Origin: a virus
Direction: 5' to 3' (one strand)
DNA length: 45,964 nucleotides
Virus record (IMG/VR): IMGVR_UViG_3300033998_000339
Coordinates: 1-45,964 of that record
Shown: positions 5,972 through 13,631 of the stretch, in pieces
Position numbering within the stretch: position 1 is the first letter of the stretch
How the letters are laid out: each line of letters starts with the position of its first letter
Translations under genes and position numbers: made by a program
Notes under the pieces: model-generated
Told to the model about the DNA's origin: nothing
Database searches by the model: none
Seen by the model: only the letters and a program-made list of their open reading frames with translations

Positions 5972-8514
5972 TCCCTTTGCGCATCGAGGTTACTAATTTT
6001 GGGGCCATCCCCCATGCAGATATTAACCTTTCTAACATAAACCTGGCAGCTGTAGCGGGGCCTAACGGCGCCGGAAAGTCAACTCTCTTCACCATTGCCC
6101 CGATGTTTGCCCTTTTCGGGACCACGAAGAACGGGTGCAGTGCGGACGATATGGTCCGCACCGGCACCCAGGAAATGGCCGTCAGCTTTGAGTTTGAGCA
6201 CCGGGGAGAAATCTATCGGGTCATCCGGACCCGCAGCCGGCGGGGTAAGGGCAAAACCACTCTGGAACTGCAGCATCTAGTTGGGGAGCAATGGACCAGC
6301 GAGTCAGGCACTACCATTCGGGAGACAGAAGAAAAGATACGTGATCTTCTTAATTTGGACGCGGAGACCTTTGCGGCCAGTAGCATGATCCTTCAGGGCC
6401 GGGCTAATGAGTTTACCGCTAAACCACCGGGCCAGCGGAAAGCGGTCCTGGCCCAAATCCTCGGGCTAGAGATTTACGACGCCCTCCAGGAAAAGGCCCG
6501 GGAGAAGGAGCGGGCCGCCCACGTGGCACTGGAAAAAGCCAAGGCGAAGGCGGCAGAACTGGATGAAAAGCTGCAGACTCGGGCCGGGCTGCAGGATGAA
6601 TTGGCGGAGATAGAGACTCAACTTGCGGACCTGGCCAGGGAGATCGAGGACAAAGAGGCGGAGTTGCTACAAGCCGAGGAACAGGCCCGAGAGGCTGCAG
6701 CCAAGGCTGAGAAGGCCAGGGACCTCGAAAGCCAGATCAAGGCTTTGACCGATGAAATCGCGGTCAAGCAACAGGAGCGCCAGAAGCTCCAAGAGCAGGC
6801 CGAGCGGGCCAGGAAGATGCTGGATGCCGAGGCCCAGATTATGGCCAAGGCTGCCGAGTTAGAGCAAGTCAAACAGCAGATTACCGAGTTAAAGACCAGG
6901 CAACCCATGCTGGCCGAAGTCCAGGCGGAGGAGGCCCGGATTGCAAGCGAGCTGCGCCGGATCGAAACCGGCATTAGCAAGCTAAAATCCCAGATCGAAG
7001 CTACCGAGGCAGCCCTGGCTAACAGGGGGGCTCTGGAGAAGGCCGCGACCGACTACCAGATAGCCCTGGCGGAACTAGAAGCATTAGATGCCATAGCGGA
7101 ACTGTGGCAGGCTTTGGATGCACAGGCCAAGGAGGCTCATGCTGCATGGAGGCAGGCTGAAACAGAATTTGAAGCCCGTGCCAGGACATTGGAAAAGGAA
7201 CTGGCAGACCTCCGGGCCAGGACCGATATGCTGGCCAACAGCGGGTGCCTGGATCCGGAGCGGGCAGCCTGCAAGTTCTTAGCCGATGCCCAGGCCGCCA
7301 AGGCGAGGATACCACAGGTGCAGGCAGAGTATGACAGCCTAAACCGGACGCCAGTTATCCAATTGGAGCAGGTCTGGCGCGATTTGGAAGCACAGCGAGA
7401 CGCCCTGGGGTATGACGCAAAGGAGCGGCAGCGCCTGAAGGATATGGTCGCGGCCCTCCGGCCCAAGGCGGAGCAAGCTGTCCAGTTGGCCTCTAAAGCT
7501 GAATTGCTCCAGAACCTGCAGGAGCAGTTACAGGGCGCCGAGGAGCAGCGGGCTGAACTTGTCAATAGGCTTGAGGAAATCCGCCAGAAGGTCGGACAAC
7601 TGGCTAACGAGTTGCGGGCTTTACCATTACTTGAAGAGCGGGCCAAGAAACTCGAGGGTTGGGCCAGGGCCAAAGAAGAGTTGCCGGCGGCCCGCCAGAT
7701 AGCGACCACCGCAGCAGAAAGGCTAGAGGCCATCACCAGAGAGGTCGAAACGAAGGAAGACCGGGCCAAGGAACTGGAGCAAGAGCGCCAGAACCTCCTG
7801 AAGGATGCCGCCCAAGCTCCCGCTTACAAAGCCCGGGCCGAAGAATTAAGGCTGGGGATAAAGCAGTTGCAGGAGCAGCAAAACAGCATCTATGCCCGGG
7901 TGGGCAGTCTCAAGGCCCAACTAGAGGCCCTGGACAAAGCACAAGAGGAGCGCCGGCAACTGACCGCCGCGATGGAGCCTATGGCCAAAGAACAGGCCCG
8001 ATGGCAAACCCTGGTCAAGGCCTTCGGCCGTGATGGGATACCGGCCCTAATCATCGAAAATGCGGTTCCGGAACTGGAGCGGATCGCCAACGAAATCCTG
8101 GGTCAGATGAGCAAAGGGGAGCATTCCTTGAAATTTGAGACACAGCGGAATTTAAAGAGCAGGGCTGGGATGGCGGAAACCTTGGACATCATCGTTTCGG
8201 ATTGGAACGGGGAGAGGCCCTACGAGACATTTTCCGGCGGAGAACAGTTACGGATTGACTTCGCTATTAGGTTTGCCCTGGCAGAACTCCTGGCCCGCCG
8301 GGCTGGTTCCCGTATAGAATGGCTGACCGTGGATGAGGGCCTGGGGAGCCAGGATGCGGAACACAGAGCGCTGGTCCTGGAGGCTATCAAAGCTGTGGCG
8401 GACAGGTTTAAAAAGGTGTTTGTCATCACGCACATTGAGGAGGCCAAATCATTCTTCGACCAGGTTATTTATGTAGAATCTAACGGGGCGGGAACTGAGG
8501 TAAAGATTGCCTGA
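5968..8514 (+). CDS. sbcC: SbcC-like SMC-type ATPase subunit
   Basis: This 848-residue Rad50-type ATPase has Walker A GPNGAGKS near residue 31, a long Ala/Glu/Lys/Gln-rich coiled coil from about 170 to 690, and C-terminal ABC signature SGGEQ with Walker B LTVDEGLGSQD. The coil apex is exactly central, with Cys427 and Cys435 in a C-x7-C spacing instead of the CxxC zinc hook. It overlaps sbcD by four bases (ATGA). It forms the DNA-end clamp that controls the SbcD nuclease. The high GC and codon bias match the neighbouring late genes. Confidence 0.92.
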   Translation: MIPLRIEVTNFGAIPHADINLSNINLAAVAGPNGAGKSTLFTIAPMFALFGTTKNGCSADDMVRTGTQEMAVSFEFEHRGEIYRVIRTRSRRGKGKTTLELQHLVGEQWTSESGTTIRETEEKIRDLLNLDAETFAASSMILQGRANEFTAKPPGQRKAVLAQILGLEIYDALQEKAREKERAAHVALEKAKAKAAELDEKLQTRAGLQDELAEIETQLADLAREIEDKEAELLQAEEQAREAAAKAEKARDLESQIKALTDEIAVKQQERQKLQEQAERARKMLDAEAQIMAKAAELEQVKQQITELKTRQPMLAEVQAEEARIASELRRIETGISKLKSQIEATEAALANRGALEKAATDYQIALAELEALDAIAELWQALDAQAKEAHAAWRQAETEFEARARTLEKELADLRARTDMLANSGCLDPERAACKFLADAQAAKARIPQVQAEYDSLNRTPVIQLEQVWRDLEAQRDALGYDAKERQRLKDMVAALRPKAEQAVQLASKAELLQNLQEQLQGAEEQRAELVNRLEEIRQKVGQLANELRALPLLEERAKKLEGWARAKEELPAARQIATTAAERLEAITREVETKEDRAKELEQERQNLLKDAAQAPAYKARAEELRLGIKQLQEQQNSIYARVGSLKAQLEALDKAQEERRQLTAAMEPMAKEQARWQTLVKAFGRDGIPALIIENAVPELERIANEILGQMSKGEHSLKFETQRNLKSRAGMAETLDIIVSDWNGERPYETFSGGEQLRIDFAIRFALAELLARRAGSRIEWLTVDEGLGSQDAEHRALVLEAIKAVADRFKKVFVITHIEEAKSFFDQVIYVESNGAGTEVKIA

Positions 8515-8523
8515 TAAAAACAC

Positions 8524-9354
8524 ATGATAAAAACACAGAAACCGAATGATTTAAAGTTCAAGGTGGTGGTTAAAGTGGATTATTTCGATCTGGTCAAACC
8601 CACCTACATAGAGAACTGGCCGGATGGGCTTATCAATCACTCGATAGCTACAGTTCATTTCCCACTTACCAAAGAACAAGTTAGATCATTGATTGCTCTA
8701 AATTATATGACCATGGAAGACGGACGCGAGCCAAAACCAGAAGAAAGAACTACATTCCTGAAGTTGGCGCGAAAATTATCGGAATATATAAAGCAATTTC
8801 CGAAAGGGGCGTTTGTCCGTTTAGGTAGCAGGAGCCCGAAAGATTCCTGGAAAGGACATAGGGATGGTTTTCGGTGCACTTCGGCAACTAAAGCATTAGC
8901 CCTTCTATGCGACAGTGAGAGGATATACGACGACCTGAATCTCGCCTTATCGAACAATTACACACCACACTTGGTTGTCAGGGAGTGGATTGAAATTGAA
9001 CCCTGGCAGGAGTTCCGGTGTTTTTACAAAAACCGGCGGCTGGTAGGAATATCACAGTATAACTACCTGAAAGGCGAAGTGTTCCCGGAAATAATAGAAC
9101 TGGCCGGAGCGATTGAGTGGGCGATAAGGCAAAAAAGCGAAATTATTGCCTCGCTTCTTCCGGCGGATGATGTGGTGGTTGATTACATCTACCGGGTAAA
9201 GCAGCGTGGTAATGAGCGGATAAACGAGGTAATATTGTTGGAGTGCAACCCATTCATGGTATACACTGACCCCTGCCTGTTTAACTGGTCAAAAGACACA
9301 TTCAATGAGTTTGAGTTTAGATATATGGAGCCGAACGGGGCGGGACAGAGGTGA
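8524..9354 (+). CDS. CDC123-like (D123 family) ATP-grasp protein
   Basis: This 276-residue protein matches the layout of the eukaryotic CDC123/D123 family. It has FVRLGSRSPKDSW (about 97-109), LVVREWIEIEPWQEFRCF with ISQYNYLKG (about 149-180), VVDYIYRV, and ECNPFMVYTDPCLFNW near the end. These correspond to the nucleotide- and metal-binding parts of an ATP-grasp fold. Eukaryotic CDC123 helps assemble eIF2; bacterial relatives are predicted to modify proteins or RNA. It starts ten bases after sbcC with no good ribosome binding site, so translation may depend on the upstream gene. It looks more A/T-rich than sbcC, which hints at separate acquisition. The family call is by motif recognition. Confidence 0.75.
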   Translation: MIKTQKPNDLKFKVVVKVDYFDLVKPTYIENWPDGLINHSIATVHFPLTKEQVRSLIALNYMTMEDGREPKPEERTTFLKLARKLSEYIKQFPKGAFVRLGSRSPKDSWKGHRDGFRCTSATKALALLCDSERIYDDLNLALSNNYTPHLVVREWIEIEPWQEFRCFYKNRRLVGISQYNYLKGEVFPEIIELAGAIEWAIRQKSEIIASLLPADDVVVDYIYRVKQRGNERINEVILLECNPFMVYTDPCLFNWSKDTFNEFEFRYMEPNGAGQR

Positions 9355-9361
9355 AGGTGGC

Positions 9362-9682
9362 ATGATCCTGTTTAAGCCAGAGCACGTCGATTTGATCCTT
9401 GCCGGCAAGAAGACCCAGACCAGGCGCATCGGTCGGCGCCGCTGGCGCGTCGGGTCGGTACATCAAGCGAAAACCGATTTTAAAAAGGGTAGCAAGCCTT
9501 TCGCCTTGCTCCGCATTATTTCCGTGCGCCAGGAACGGCTTGGGGATATTTCGGAGGACGATGCCCGGAGGGAAGGTTATCCGTCTATCGAGGCTTACAA
9601 AGAGGTTTTTAAGCGGATATATGGATGGTGGGACCCGAACGAGCTGGTGTGGGTTGTAGACTTCGAGGTGGTGTCGGTCTAA
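9362..9682 (+). CDS. ASCH-domain protein
   Basis: This 106-residue protein begins MILFKPEHVDLILAGKKTQT, the N-terminal signature of ASCH domains, followed by a basic RRIGRRRWRVG loop. ASCH domains have a PUA-like fold and are predicted or shown to bind RNA or modified nucleotides. GAGGTGAAGGTGG precedes the ATG at 9362; an upstream in-frame GTG/ATG region lies inside the previous gene and was not used. Phage ASCH genes often lie near Gp37/Gp68-type genes, as here. Confidence 0.8.
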   Translation: MILFKPEHVDLILAGKKTQTRRIGRRRWRVGSVHQAKTDFKKGSKPFALLRIISVRQERLGDISEDDARREGYPSIEAYKEVFKRIYGWWDPNELVWVVDFEVVSV

Positions 9683-9713
9683 AGTGCATGTCCTGAGAAA
9701 AGAGGGTGTGAGT

Positions 9714-10631
9714 ATGGGACAAACGAGGATAGAGTGGGCAACGGACGTTTGGAACCCCGTCACTGGCTGCACCCCGGTTAGTGAGGGCTGCCAAAACTGC
9801 TATGCCCGAATGATGGCTACCAGGCTCCGCGGTCGGTTTGGATATCCTGAAGATAATCCGTTCAGGGTAACACTGCATCCTGGCAGGGTGAGTTCGTTGG
9901 AACCAGCCTTGCGTGGCACGGGCAAGATCATTTTTGTTTGTTCAATGGGTGACCTTTTTCACCAGGACGTTCCGGAATCATTTATTCGAGAGATCCTGAA
10001 ACTGGTTACCGCAACAGGTCAACACACTTTTTTGATGTTAACTAAACGTCCAGAGCGGATGCGGAACGTTTTTAAAAGTTATTATGCAACAGGTGCTGCT
10101 ATAATCCGTAATTTATGGCTCGGCGTTACCGCCGAAAACCAAAAAACCGCCGATGAGCGCATCCCGATTCTGTTGCAGATTCCTGCGGCGGTGAGGTTTG
10201 TGAGTTGTGAGCCGCTGTTGGGGCCAATAGATTTATCCGCTTTCAAACCGTTCGATGGCGAGTGTTTCTGTCAGGATGATCCGAAGGGCTGCAAACCCCG
10301 CCTCACACCTAATTGCCCGGTGACAGCAATAGATTGGGTCATCTGTGGCGGCGAAACCGGCCCTAATGCCCGGCCCATGCACCTGGACTGGGTGCGGAGC
10401 TTGCGGGACCAGTGTCGTGAGGCAGAGGTGCCGTTCTTCTTCAAGCAGTGGGGCGAGTGGCAGTTGGTTAATCTCATGGAGCCGCTGGATGTTCGGAACA
10501 AGGAGACCGGGGACTTTGAGACATGGCCAGCAGGCAAAGAAGTTTTTAAGCGGGTTGGCCGTAAGGCCGCCGGCCGTCTACTGGACGGGCGGACGTGGAA
10601 TGAGATGCCAAATACGGAGGTGTCTAAATGA
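9714..10631 (+). CDS. DUF5131 (phage Gp37/Gp68) family protein
   Basis: This 305-residue protein starts with IEWATDVWNPVTGC and carries a three-cysteine cluster C-x6-C-x2-C (CTPVSEGCQNC), similar to radical-SAM-like iron-sulfur binding. Later blocks IFVCSMGDLFH, LTKRPERM, LWLGVTAENQ, CEPLLGPIDL and VICGGETGP are diagnostic of the family. A metal- or SAM-dependent modification role is predicted for these but the reaction is not established. The ATG at 9714 follows GAGGGTG. Its end overlaps the next gene (ATGA). Confidence 0.85.
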   Translation: MGQTRIEWATDVWNPVTGCTPVSEGCQNCYARMMATRLRGRFGYPEDNPFRVTLHPGRVSSLEPALRGTGKIIFVCSMGDLFHQDVPESFIREILKLVTATGQHTFLMLTKRPERMRNVFKSYYATGAAIIRNLWLGVTAENQKTADERIPILLQIPAAVRFVSCEPLLGPIDLSAFKPFDGECFCQDDPKGCKPRLTPNCPVTAIDWVICGGETGPNARPMHLDWVRSLRDQCREAEVPFFFKQWGEWQLVNLMEPLDVRNKETGDFETWPAGKEVFKRVGRKAAGRLLDGRTWNEMPNTEVSK

Positions 10632-10819
10632 AAATTAGGGTTTGCTATTCGGAGCTGGTCAGCGGCCCAGGCTACAACAACCGGAAAGCCGAGGCAGAGA
10701 TTGAGGTAACTGTGGAAAACAAAGCCGACCTGGACATTGCATATCAAAAAGCCTGGGAAAGAGTCAAGAACGAGGTAAAGAAGCAGCTTACAGGAAACAA
10801 CGAAGAATTGCCGTTTTAA
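10628..10819 (+). CDS. Small protein with SSB-like C-terminal tip
   Basis: This 63-residue protein overlaps the preceding gene by ATGA. The body is an alternating charged sheet/helix sequence of no known family. The last residues NNEELPF resemble the acidic Asp/Glu-Leu/Ile-Pro-Phe tip of bacterial SSB, which recruits RecO, PriA, ExoI, RecQ and other repair proteins. It sits just before the replication initiator. The tail match is direct; any SSB-partner binding is inference. Confidence 0.6.
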   Translation: MKIRVCYSELVSGPGYNNRKAEAEIEVTVENKADLDIAYQKAWERVKNEVKKQLTGNNEELPF

Positions 10820-10838
10820 GCCGATGGGAGGTACGGGG

Positions 10839-11642
10839 ATGGCTTGGATAGAGCTCCACCAAGCAATTTGGACGCACAGGAAAACATTTATACTGGCCGC
10901 TGAACTGAATATAGATGAGACTTACGCCGCGGCACACATGATCCGTTTATGGACATGGGCACTGGATAATGCTCCGGATGGAGATCTATCCGGCTTGCCT
11001 CCCAAGGTAATAGCTTATGGAGCTGGCTGGCGGGGAGACGCAGAGGCATTTGTGGAAGCCGCAATCAAGGCCGGCTGGCTCGACCGAGATAATGAGAGAC
11101 TTGTCATCCATGACTGGTATGACTATGCCGGACGTCTTATTGAAAAGCGCCGCAAGGACATGGAACGCAAACGGAAGGAGCGGGAATCTCACAAGGATGT
11201 CCAGCGGACATCCAACGGACATCCAAAGGACGGCGCGGGTAACCTAACCAAACCTAACCAAACCGATCATGATCATAGTGGATGTCTAACGACATCCACA
11301 GCGCAAGGCGCTGAGGCGGCTGTGGACAAATCTGTGGATAAGCCAACCAATCAGAAGCTAATTGCCGAACTGACTGAGTCTTACCGGGCTATAGAGGGCA
11401 TTAAGCCGGCCAACGGTGATTATGCCTTCATCGGGGCGTTGTACAACAAGCACGGATATGATCAGGTCCTGGATGCCATAAACAAGCTGCAGATGGCGGC
11501 TGCCGTGCAGCAACTGGAAAAGCCACTTTTGTACCTGAAAGGCATTTTGGAAAAACAGGGAAGGGAGCCGCCTAAGAAGGAGTTGCCGCACAAGGTGGAC
11601 GAGAGAAGGAAACAGCTGCTCCGATCGCTTTACTTGAGTTGA
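10839..11642 (+). CDS. Replication initiator / replisome organiser, DnaD-like
   Basis: This 267-residue protein has an N-terminal winged-helix-like domain (MAWIELHQAIWTHRK to about residue 105) of the phage replisome-organiser type. A charged linker rich in repeats spans about 110-170, and a DnaD-like C-terminal segment (HGYDQVLDAINKL, LYLKGILEKQG) spans about 180-250. The linker is encoded by the origin-like repeat cluster at 11195-11341, the same logic as lambda O. No phage helicase or loader gene is visible, so host DnaB/DnaC/DnaI recruitment is likely. The ATG at 10839 follows GGGAGGT. Confidence 0.7.
   Translation: MAWIELHQAIWTHRKTFILAAELNIDETYAAAHMIRLWTWALDNAPDGDLSGLPPKVIAYGAGWRGDAEAFVEAAIKAGWLDRDNERLVIHDWYDYAGRLIEKRRKDMERKRKERESHKDVQRTSNGHPKDGAGNLTKPNQTDHDHSGCLTTSTAQGAEAAVDKSVDKPTNQKLIAELTESYRAIEGIKPANGDYAFIGALYNKHGYDQVLDAINKLQMAAAVQQLEKPLLYLKGILEKQGREPPKKELPHKVDERRKQLLRSLYLS
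11195..11341. other. Putative phage replication origin inside the initiator gene
   Basis: Direct and inverted GGACATCC/GGATGTCC copies occur at 11195-11202, 11206-11213 and 11217-11224. AACCTAACCA is repeated in tandem at 11241-11260. A 9+9 inverted repeat (GTGGATGTC, four-base loop) occupies 11278-11299. DnaA-box-like TGTGGACAA (11321-11329) and a perfect DnaA box TGTGGATAA (11333-11341) follow. Clustering of these inside the initiator linker is typical of phage origins. Confidence 0.6.
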
Positions 11643-11654
11643 GAGGTGCTAATC

Positions 11655-11855
11655 ATGAGAAAGCCTAAAATCACCTTTTGGCGGATACCAACGGATAAAC
11701 ATAAGTGCTGGTGCGGTAAAAGCGCAGACCATTGCTATAAAGTAGAGGGCAACCGCAACTTGTATTACTGCTGCCGGAAACATTTGGACAGCCTTAGTCA
11801 AAGCGGGAAGTTTGTGATCATGATGCAAACGGGAGGTATGCGGTTAGCCAATTAA
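11655..11855 (+). CDS. Small zinc-finger-like protein
   Basis: This 66-residue protein has CWCGKSADHCYK followed by YYCCRKHLD, giving Cys/His ligands for a zinc finger. The ATG at 11655 follows GAGAGGTG; GTG at 11646 is a less likely start. No family is recognised. It lies in the early operon between the initiator and a putative DNA-binding protein. Confidence 0.55.
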   Translation: MRKPKITFWRIPTDKHKCWCGKSADHCYKVEGNRNLYYCCRKHLDSLSQSGKFVIMMQTGGMRLAN

Positions 11856-11878
11856 ACCTGAACTTAGAGAGGTGATAC

Positions 11879-12817
11879 ATGATGGCCAACTTCACAAAAA
11901 TTTCCCCCTACCGTGCCGGGCCTCCAAGGTTCGGCCGGGCCCCTGGGGAGGAACCAGCGAACGGGCCGGTTATCACGTACCGCCTCAGCCCAGAGGAGAT
12001 AGCCCGCCGGTATGGGCCGCCGGGAGATAGTGAATGGAGGGGTGAAGACATGCCGTCGAAACTGGACATTTCTAAAGAGCAGATTGAAAACGCGCTCAGG
12101 GTTACGCAGGGCAACGCGAAGAAGGCCATAGAGATTTTGAAAATCGGCGTTGGGACGTTTTACAGCCGGGTTAAGGAATTCGGCATCGACGTGGCCAGCT
12201 TCAGGGCGCCGGAGGCGGGCACTGGGGGAACTCAGGACGCGGGCCCAGCGGAAGTGGCGAAGGAAGCGGCGGATCCGGTACTGAAATCCGCGGAGCCGGA
12301 ATCTGCGTCAACAGAAACTGCGGGGCCGGAAACCTGGGAAACGCATTACGAGGAACCGGCGTACCCTGCTCTGGAAATCCCGGAACCGGAACCTTTCAAA
12401 GAACCTGCATCTTCTCAGCTGGCGAACAACGGAGGTGCCACCGAGGACATCTTCTCTACCTGGCTGCGAATTAAGCGGAATTACACCGGCACTAAGGAAA
12501 ACGCGATCAGCATCGATAAACGTGGTACCGTCCGGCTGTTGAGTGACGTCGGGAGTGCTTTTAAACTCGGTGACCGGGTGGAATTTTTCTTGAGCCCGGA
12601 CAAAACACGTTTAGCATTGAGGAAAACGGACGATGCTGACGGTTTTAGGCTCCGATCCGAAAACAAAAGCAAGGCGAAGATATGCAACTGCGGGGAACTG
12701 AAAAATCTTCTCCTGGAGGCCGGGGTTGAGCTGCCGGCGCGGTTCGCGGCGCAGTGGGGCGAGCGGCTGCAGGCGTGGATCGGGAGGCGGTGTATACCGA
12801 TCCAGGGAAGGTGGTGA
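11879..12817 (+). CDS. Putative DNA-binding regulator with Fis-type HTH
   Basis: This 312-residue protein has three parts. The first 55 residues are Pro/Gly-rich. A helical segment at about 64-105 (QIENALRVTQGNAKKAIEIL, then VGTFYSRVKEFGID) looks like a Fis/NtrC-type helix-turn-helix. After an acidic Pro/Glu/Ala linker comes a compact C-terminal domain (about 195-260: AISIDKRGTVRLL, FKLGDRVEFFLSPDKTRLALRK) of beta-rich, AbrB-like look. Two start codons are adjacent (ATGATG) after GAGGTG. A transcriptional role is an inference from the HTH. Confidence 0.5.
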   Translation: MMANFTKISPYRAGPPRFGRAPGEEPANGPVITYRLSPEEIARRYGPPGDSEWRGEDMPSKLDISKEQIENALRVTQGNAKKAIEILKIGVGTFYSRVKEFGIDVASFRAPEAGTGGTQDAGPAEVAKEAADPVLKSAEPESASTETAGPETWETHYEEPAYPALEIPEPEPFKEPASSQLANNGGATEDIFSTWLRIKRNYTGTKENAISIDKRGTVRLLSDVGSAFKLGDRVEFFLSPDKTRLALRKTDDADGFRLRSENKSKAKICNCGELKNLLLEAGVELPARFAAQWGERLQAWIGRRCIPIQGRW

Positions 12818-12821
12818 CGCC

Positions 12822-13232
12822 ATGAAGCTTTATCACTTTACTGCCGCACATCTGGTTGGTCATATTCTCAGGGACGGTATAACACTTGGGGTGCTGCCTG
12901 TCTTAGACGAAGACGGTCGGGTAAAGTTTCTCGCTGGACCTTGCCAGTGGCTAACAGATGATCCAGGTTGGGGTTCTCAAGGTTGGGCGACCAGGAAAAA
13001 GCTTACCTATGACCGGACGGCTGCGAGGTTAACGGTAGCTATTCCGAAGTGTCATCGTTACCGGCTGATACGGGCTTATGACTACCTCCCGTGCCTTCCG
13101 CCGCCGACACGCAGGTTGATCACTGATTGGGAAGGCAGCGAGCACTGGTACCTATTCTTTGGCAAGATACCTCCGGGCTGGATTCGCAAGGTGGAGTGGA
13201 AACCTGAAACCAAACAAGATTTAGGGAGGTAA
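12822..13232 (+). CDS. Hypothetical protein, ADP-ribosyltransferase-like fold suspected
   Basis: This 136-residue protein begins MKLYHFTAAHLVGHILRDGI, the pattern (Tyr-His-Phe-Thr, then a helix ending in Gly-Ile) seen at the start of several small ART-fold and DarT-like families. A WLTDDPGWGSQGWATR block follows, and EGSEHWYLFFGKIP near the end could supply the glutamate. The ATG at 12822 has GGTGGTGACG upstream; an open frame reaching back to 12726 lies inside the previous gene. Without a structure or search the fold remains a guess. Confidence 0.45.
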   Translation: MKLYHFTAAHLVGHILRDGITLGVLPVLDEDGRVKFLAGPCQWLTDDPGWGSQGWATRKKLTYDRTAARLTVAIPKCHRYRLIRAYDYLPCLPPPTRRLITDWEGSEHWYLFFGKIPPGWIRKVEWKPETKQDLGR

Positions 13233-13238
13233 TATCAT

Positions 13239-13508
13239 ATGCTGTTATACATAGGCTTTGGGGGTTTTGTGTCCACCAATCACGTTATTGCCATTGTGAA
13301 CCCCGAATCGGCACCCATCAAGCGCATTATTAACGAGGCCCGTGATCAGGGCAAGCTGGTGGATGCCACCTACGGGCGGCGCACCCGGGCAGTGATTATT
13401 ACCGATAGCGATCACGTAATTCTCTCCGCCACACAGTCGGAAACCCTGGCTCGAAGGATGGGCGGCAAAGCAGATGAAACAAAAGATGACACATGGCCAA
13501 GTTGTTAA
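13239..13508 (+). CDS. remA: RemA/DUF370-family regulator
   Basis: This 89-residue protein is a clear match to RemA. It has [20 protein letters not shown], then [20 protein letters not shown], then [20 protein letters not shown]. RemA of Bacillus is a ring-forming DNA-binding activator of biofilm matrix and osmoprotection genes, normally encoded beside gmk on the chromosome. Here it lies within the early phage region, seven bases after the previous gene, with GGGAGGT before its ATG. It may regulate phage genes or reprogram host genes. Family assignment is firm; the role is not. Confidence 0.9.
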   Translation: MLLYIGFGGFVSTNHVIAIVNPESAPIKRIINEARDQGKLVDATYGRRTRAVIITDSDHVILSATQSETLARRMGGKADETKDDTWPSC

Positions 13509-13558
13509 TGGCGCCATTCGCTGCACGGTAAACCCGGCGGCAGGCCGTTGACATAAAT

Positions 13559-13607
13559 GCCGGCCAGGTTTTTCCCATGGCCTGGCCGGCCACCCCCAAC
13601 CCGGGGG
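13559..13607 (+). other. Tandem strong hairpins upstream of rusA
   Basis: GCCGGCCAGG (13559-13568) pairs perfectly with CCTGGCCGGC (13581-13590) around a 12-base loop. CCCCC (13593-13597) can pair with GGGGG (13603-13607). The gap between remA and rusA is 123 bases, unusually long for this operon. There is no T tract after either stem, so attenuation, RNA processing or transcript protection are as likely as termination. Confidence 0.5.
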
Positions 13608-13631
13608 CTAACTGGATGGAGGGGTGTAAAA

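Noticed and set aside
6618-7769. Long minus-strand frames opposite sbcC
   Set aside because: Ser/Ala-rich shadows of the coiled-coil coding strand, caused by GC-rich third positions.
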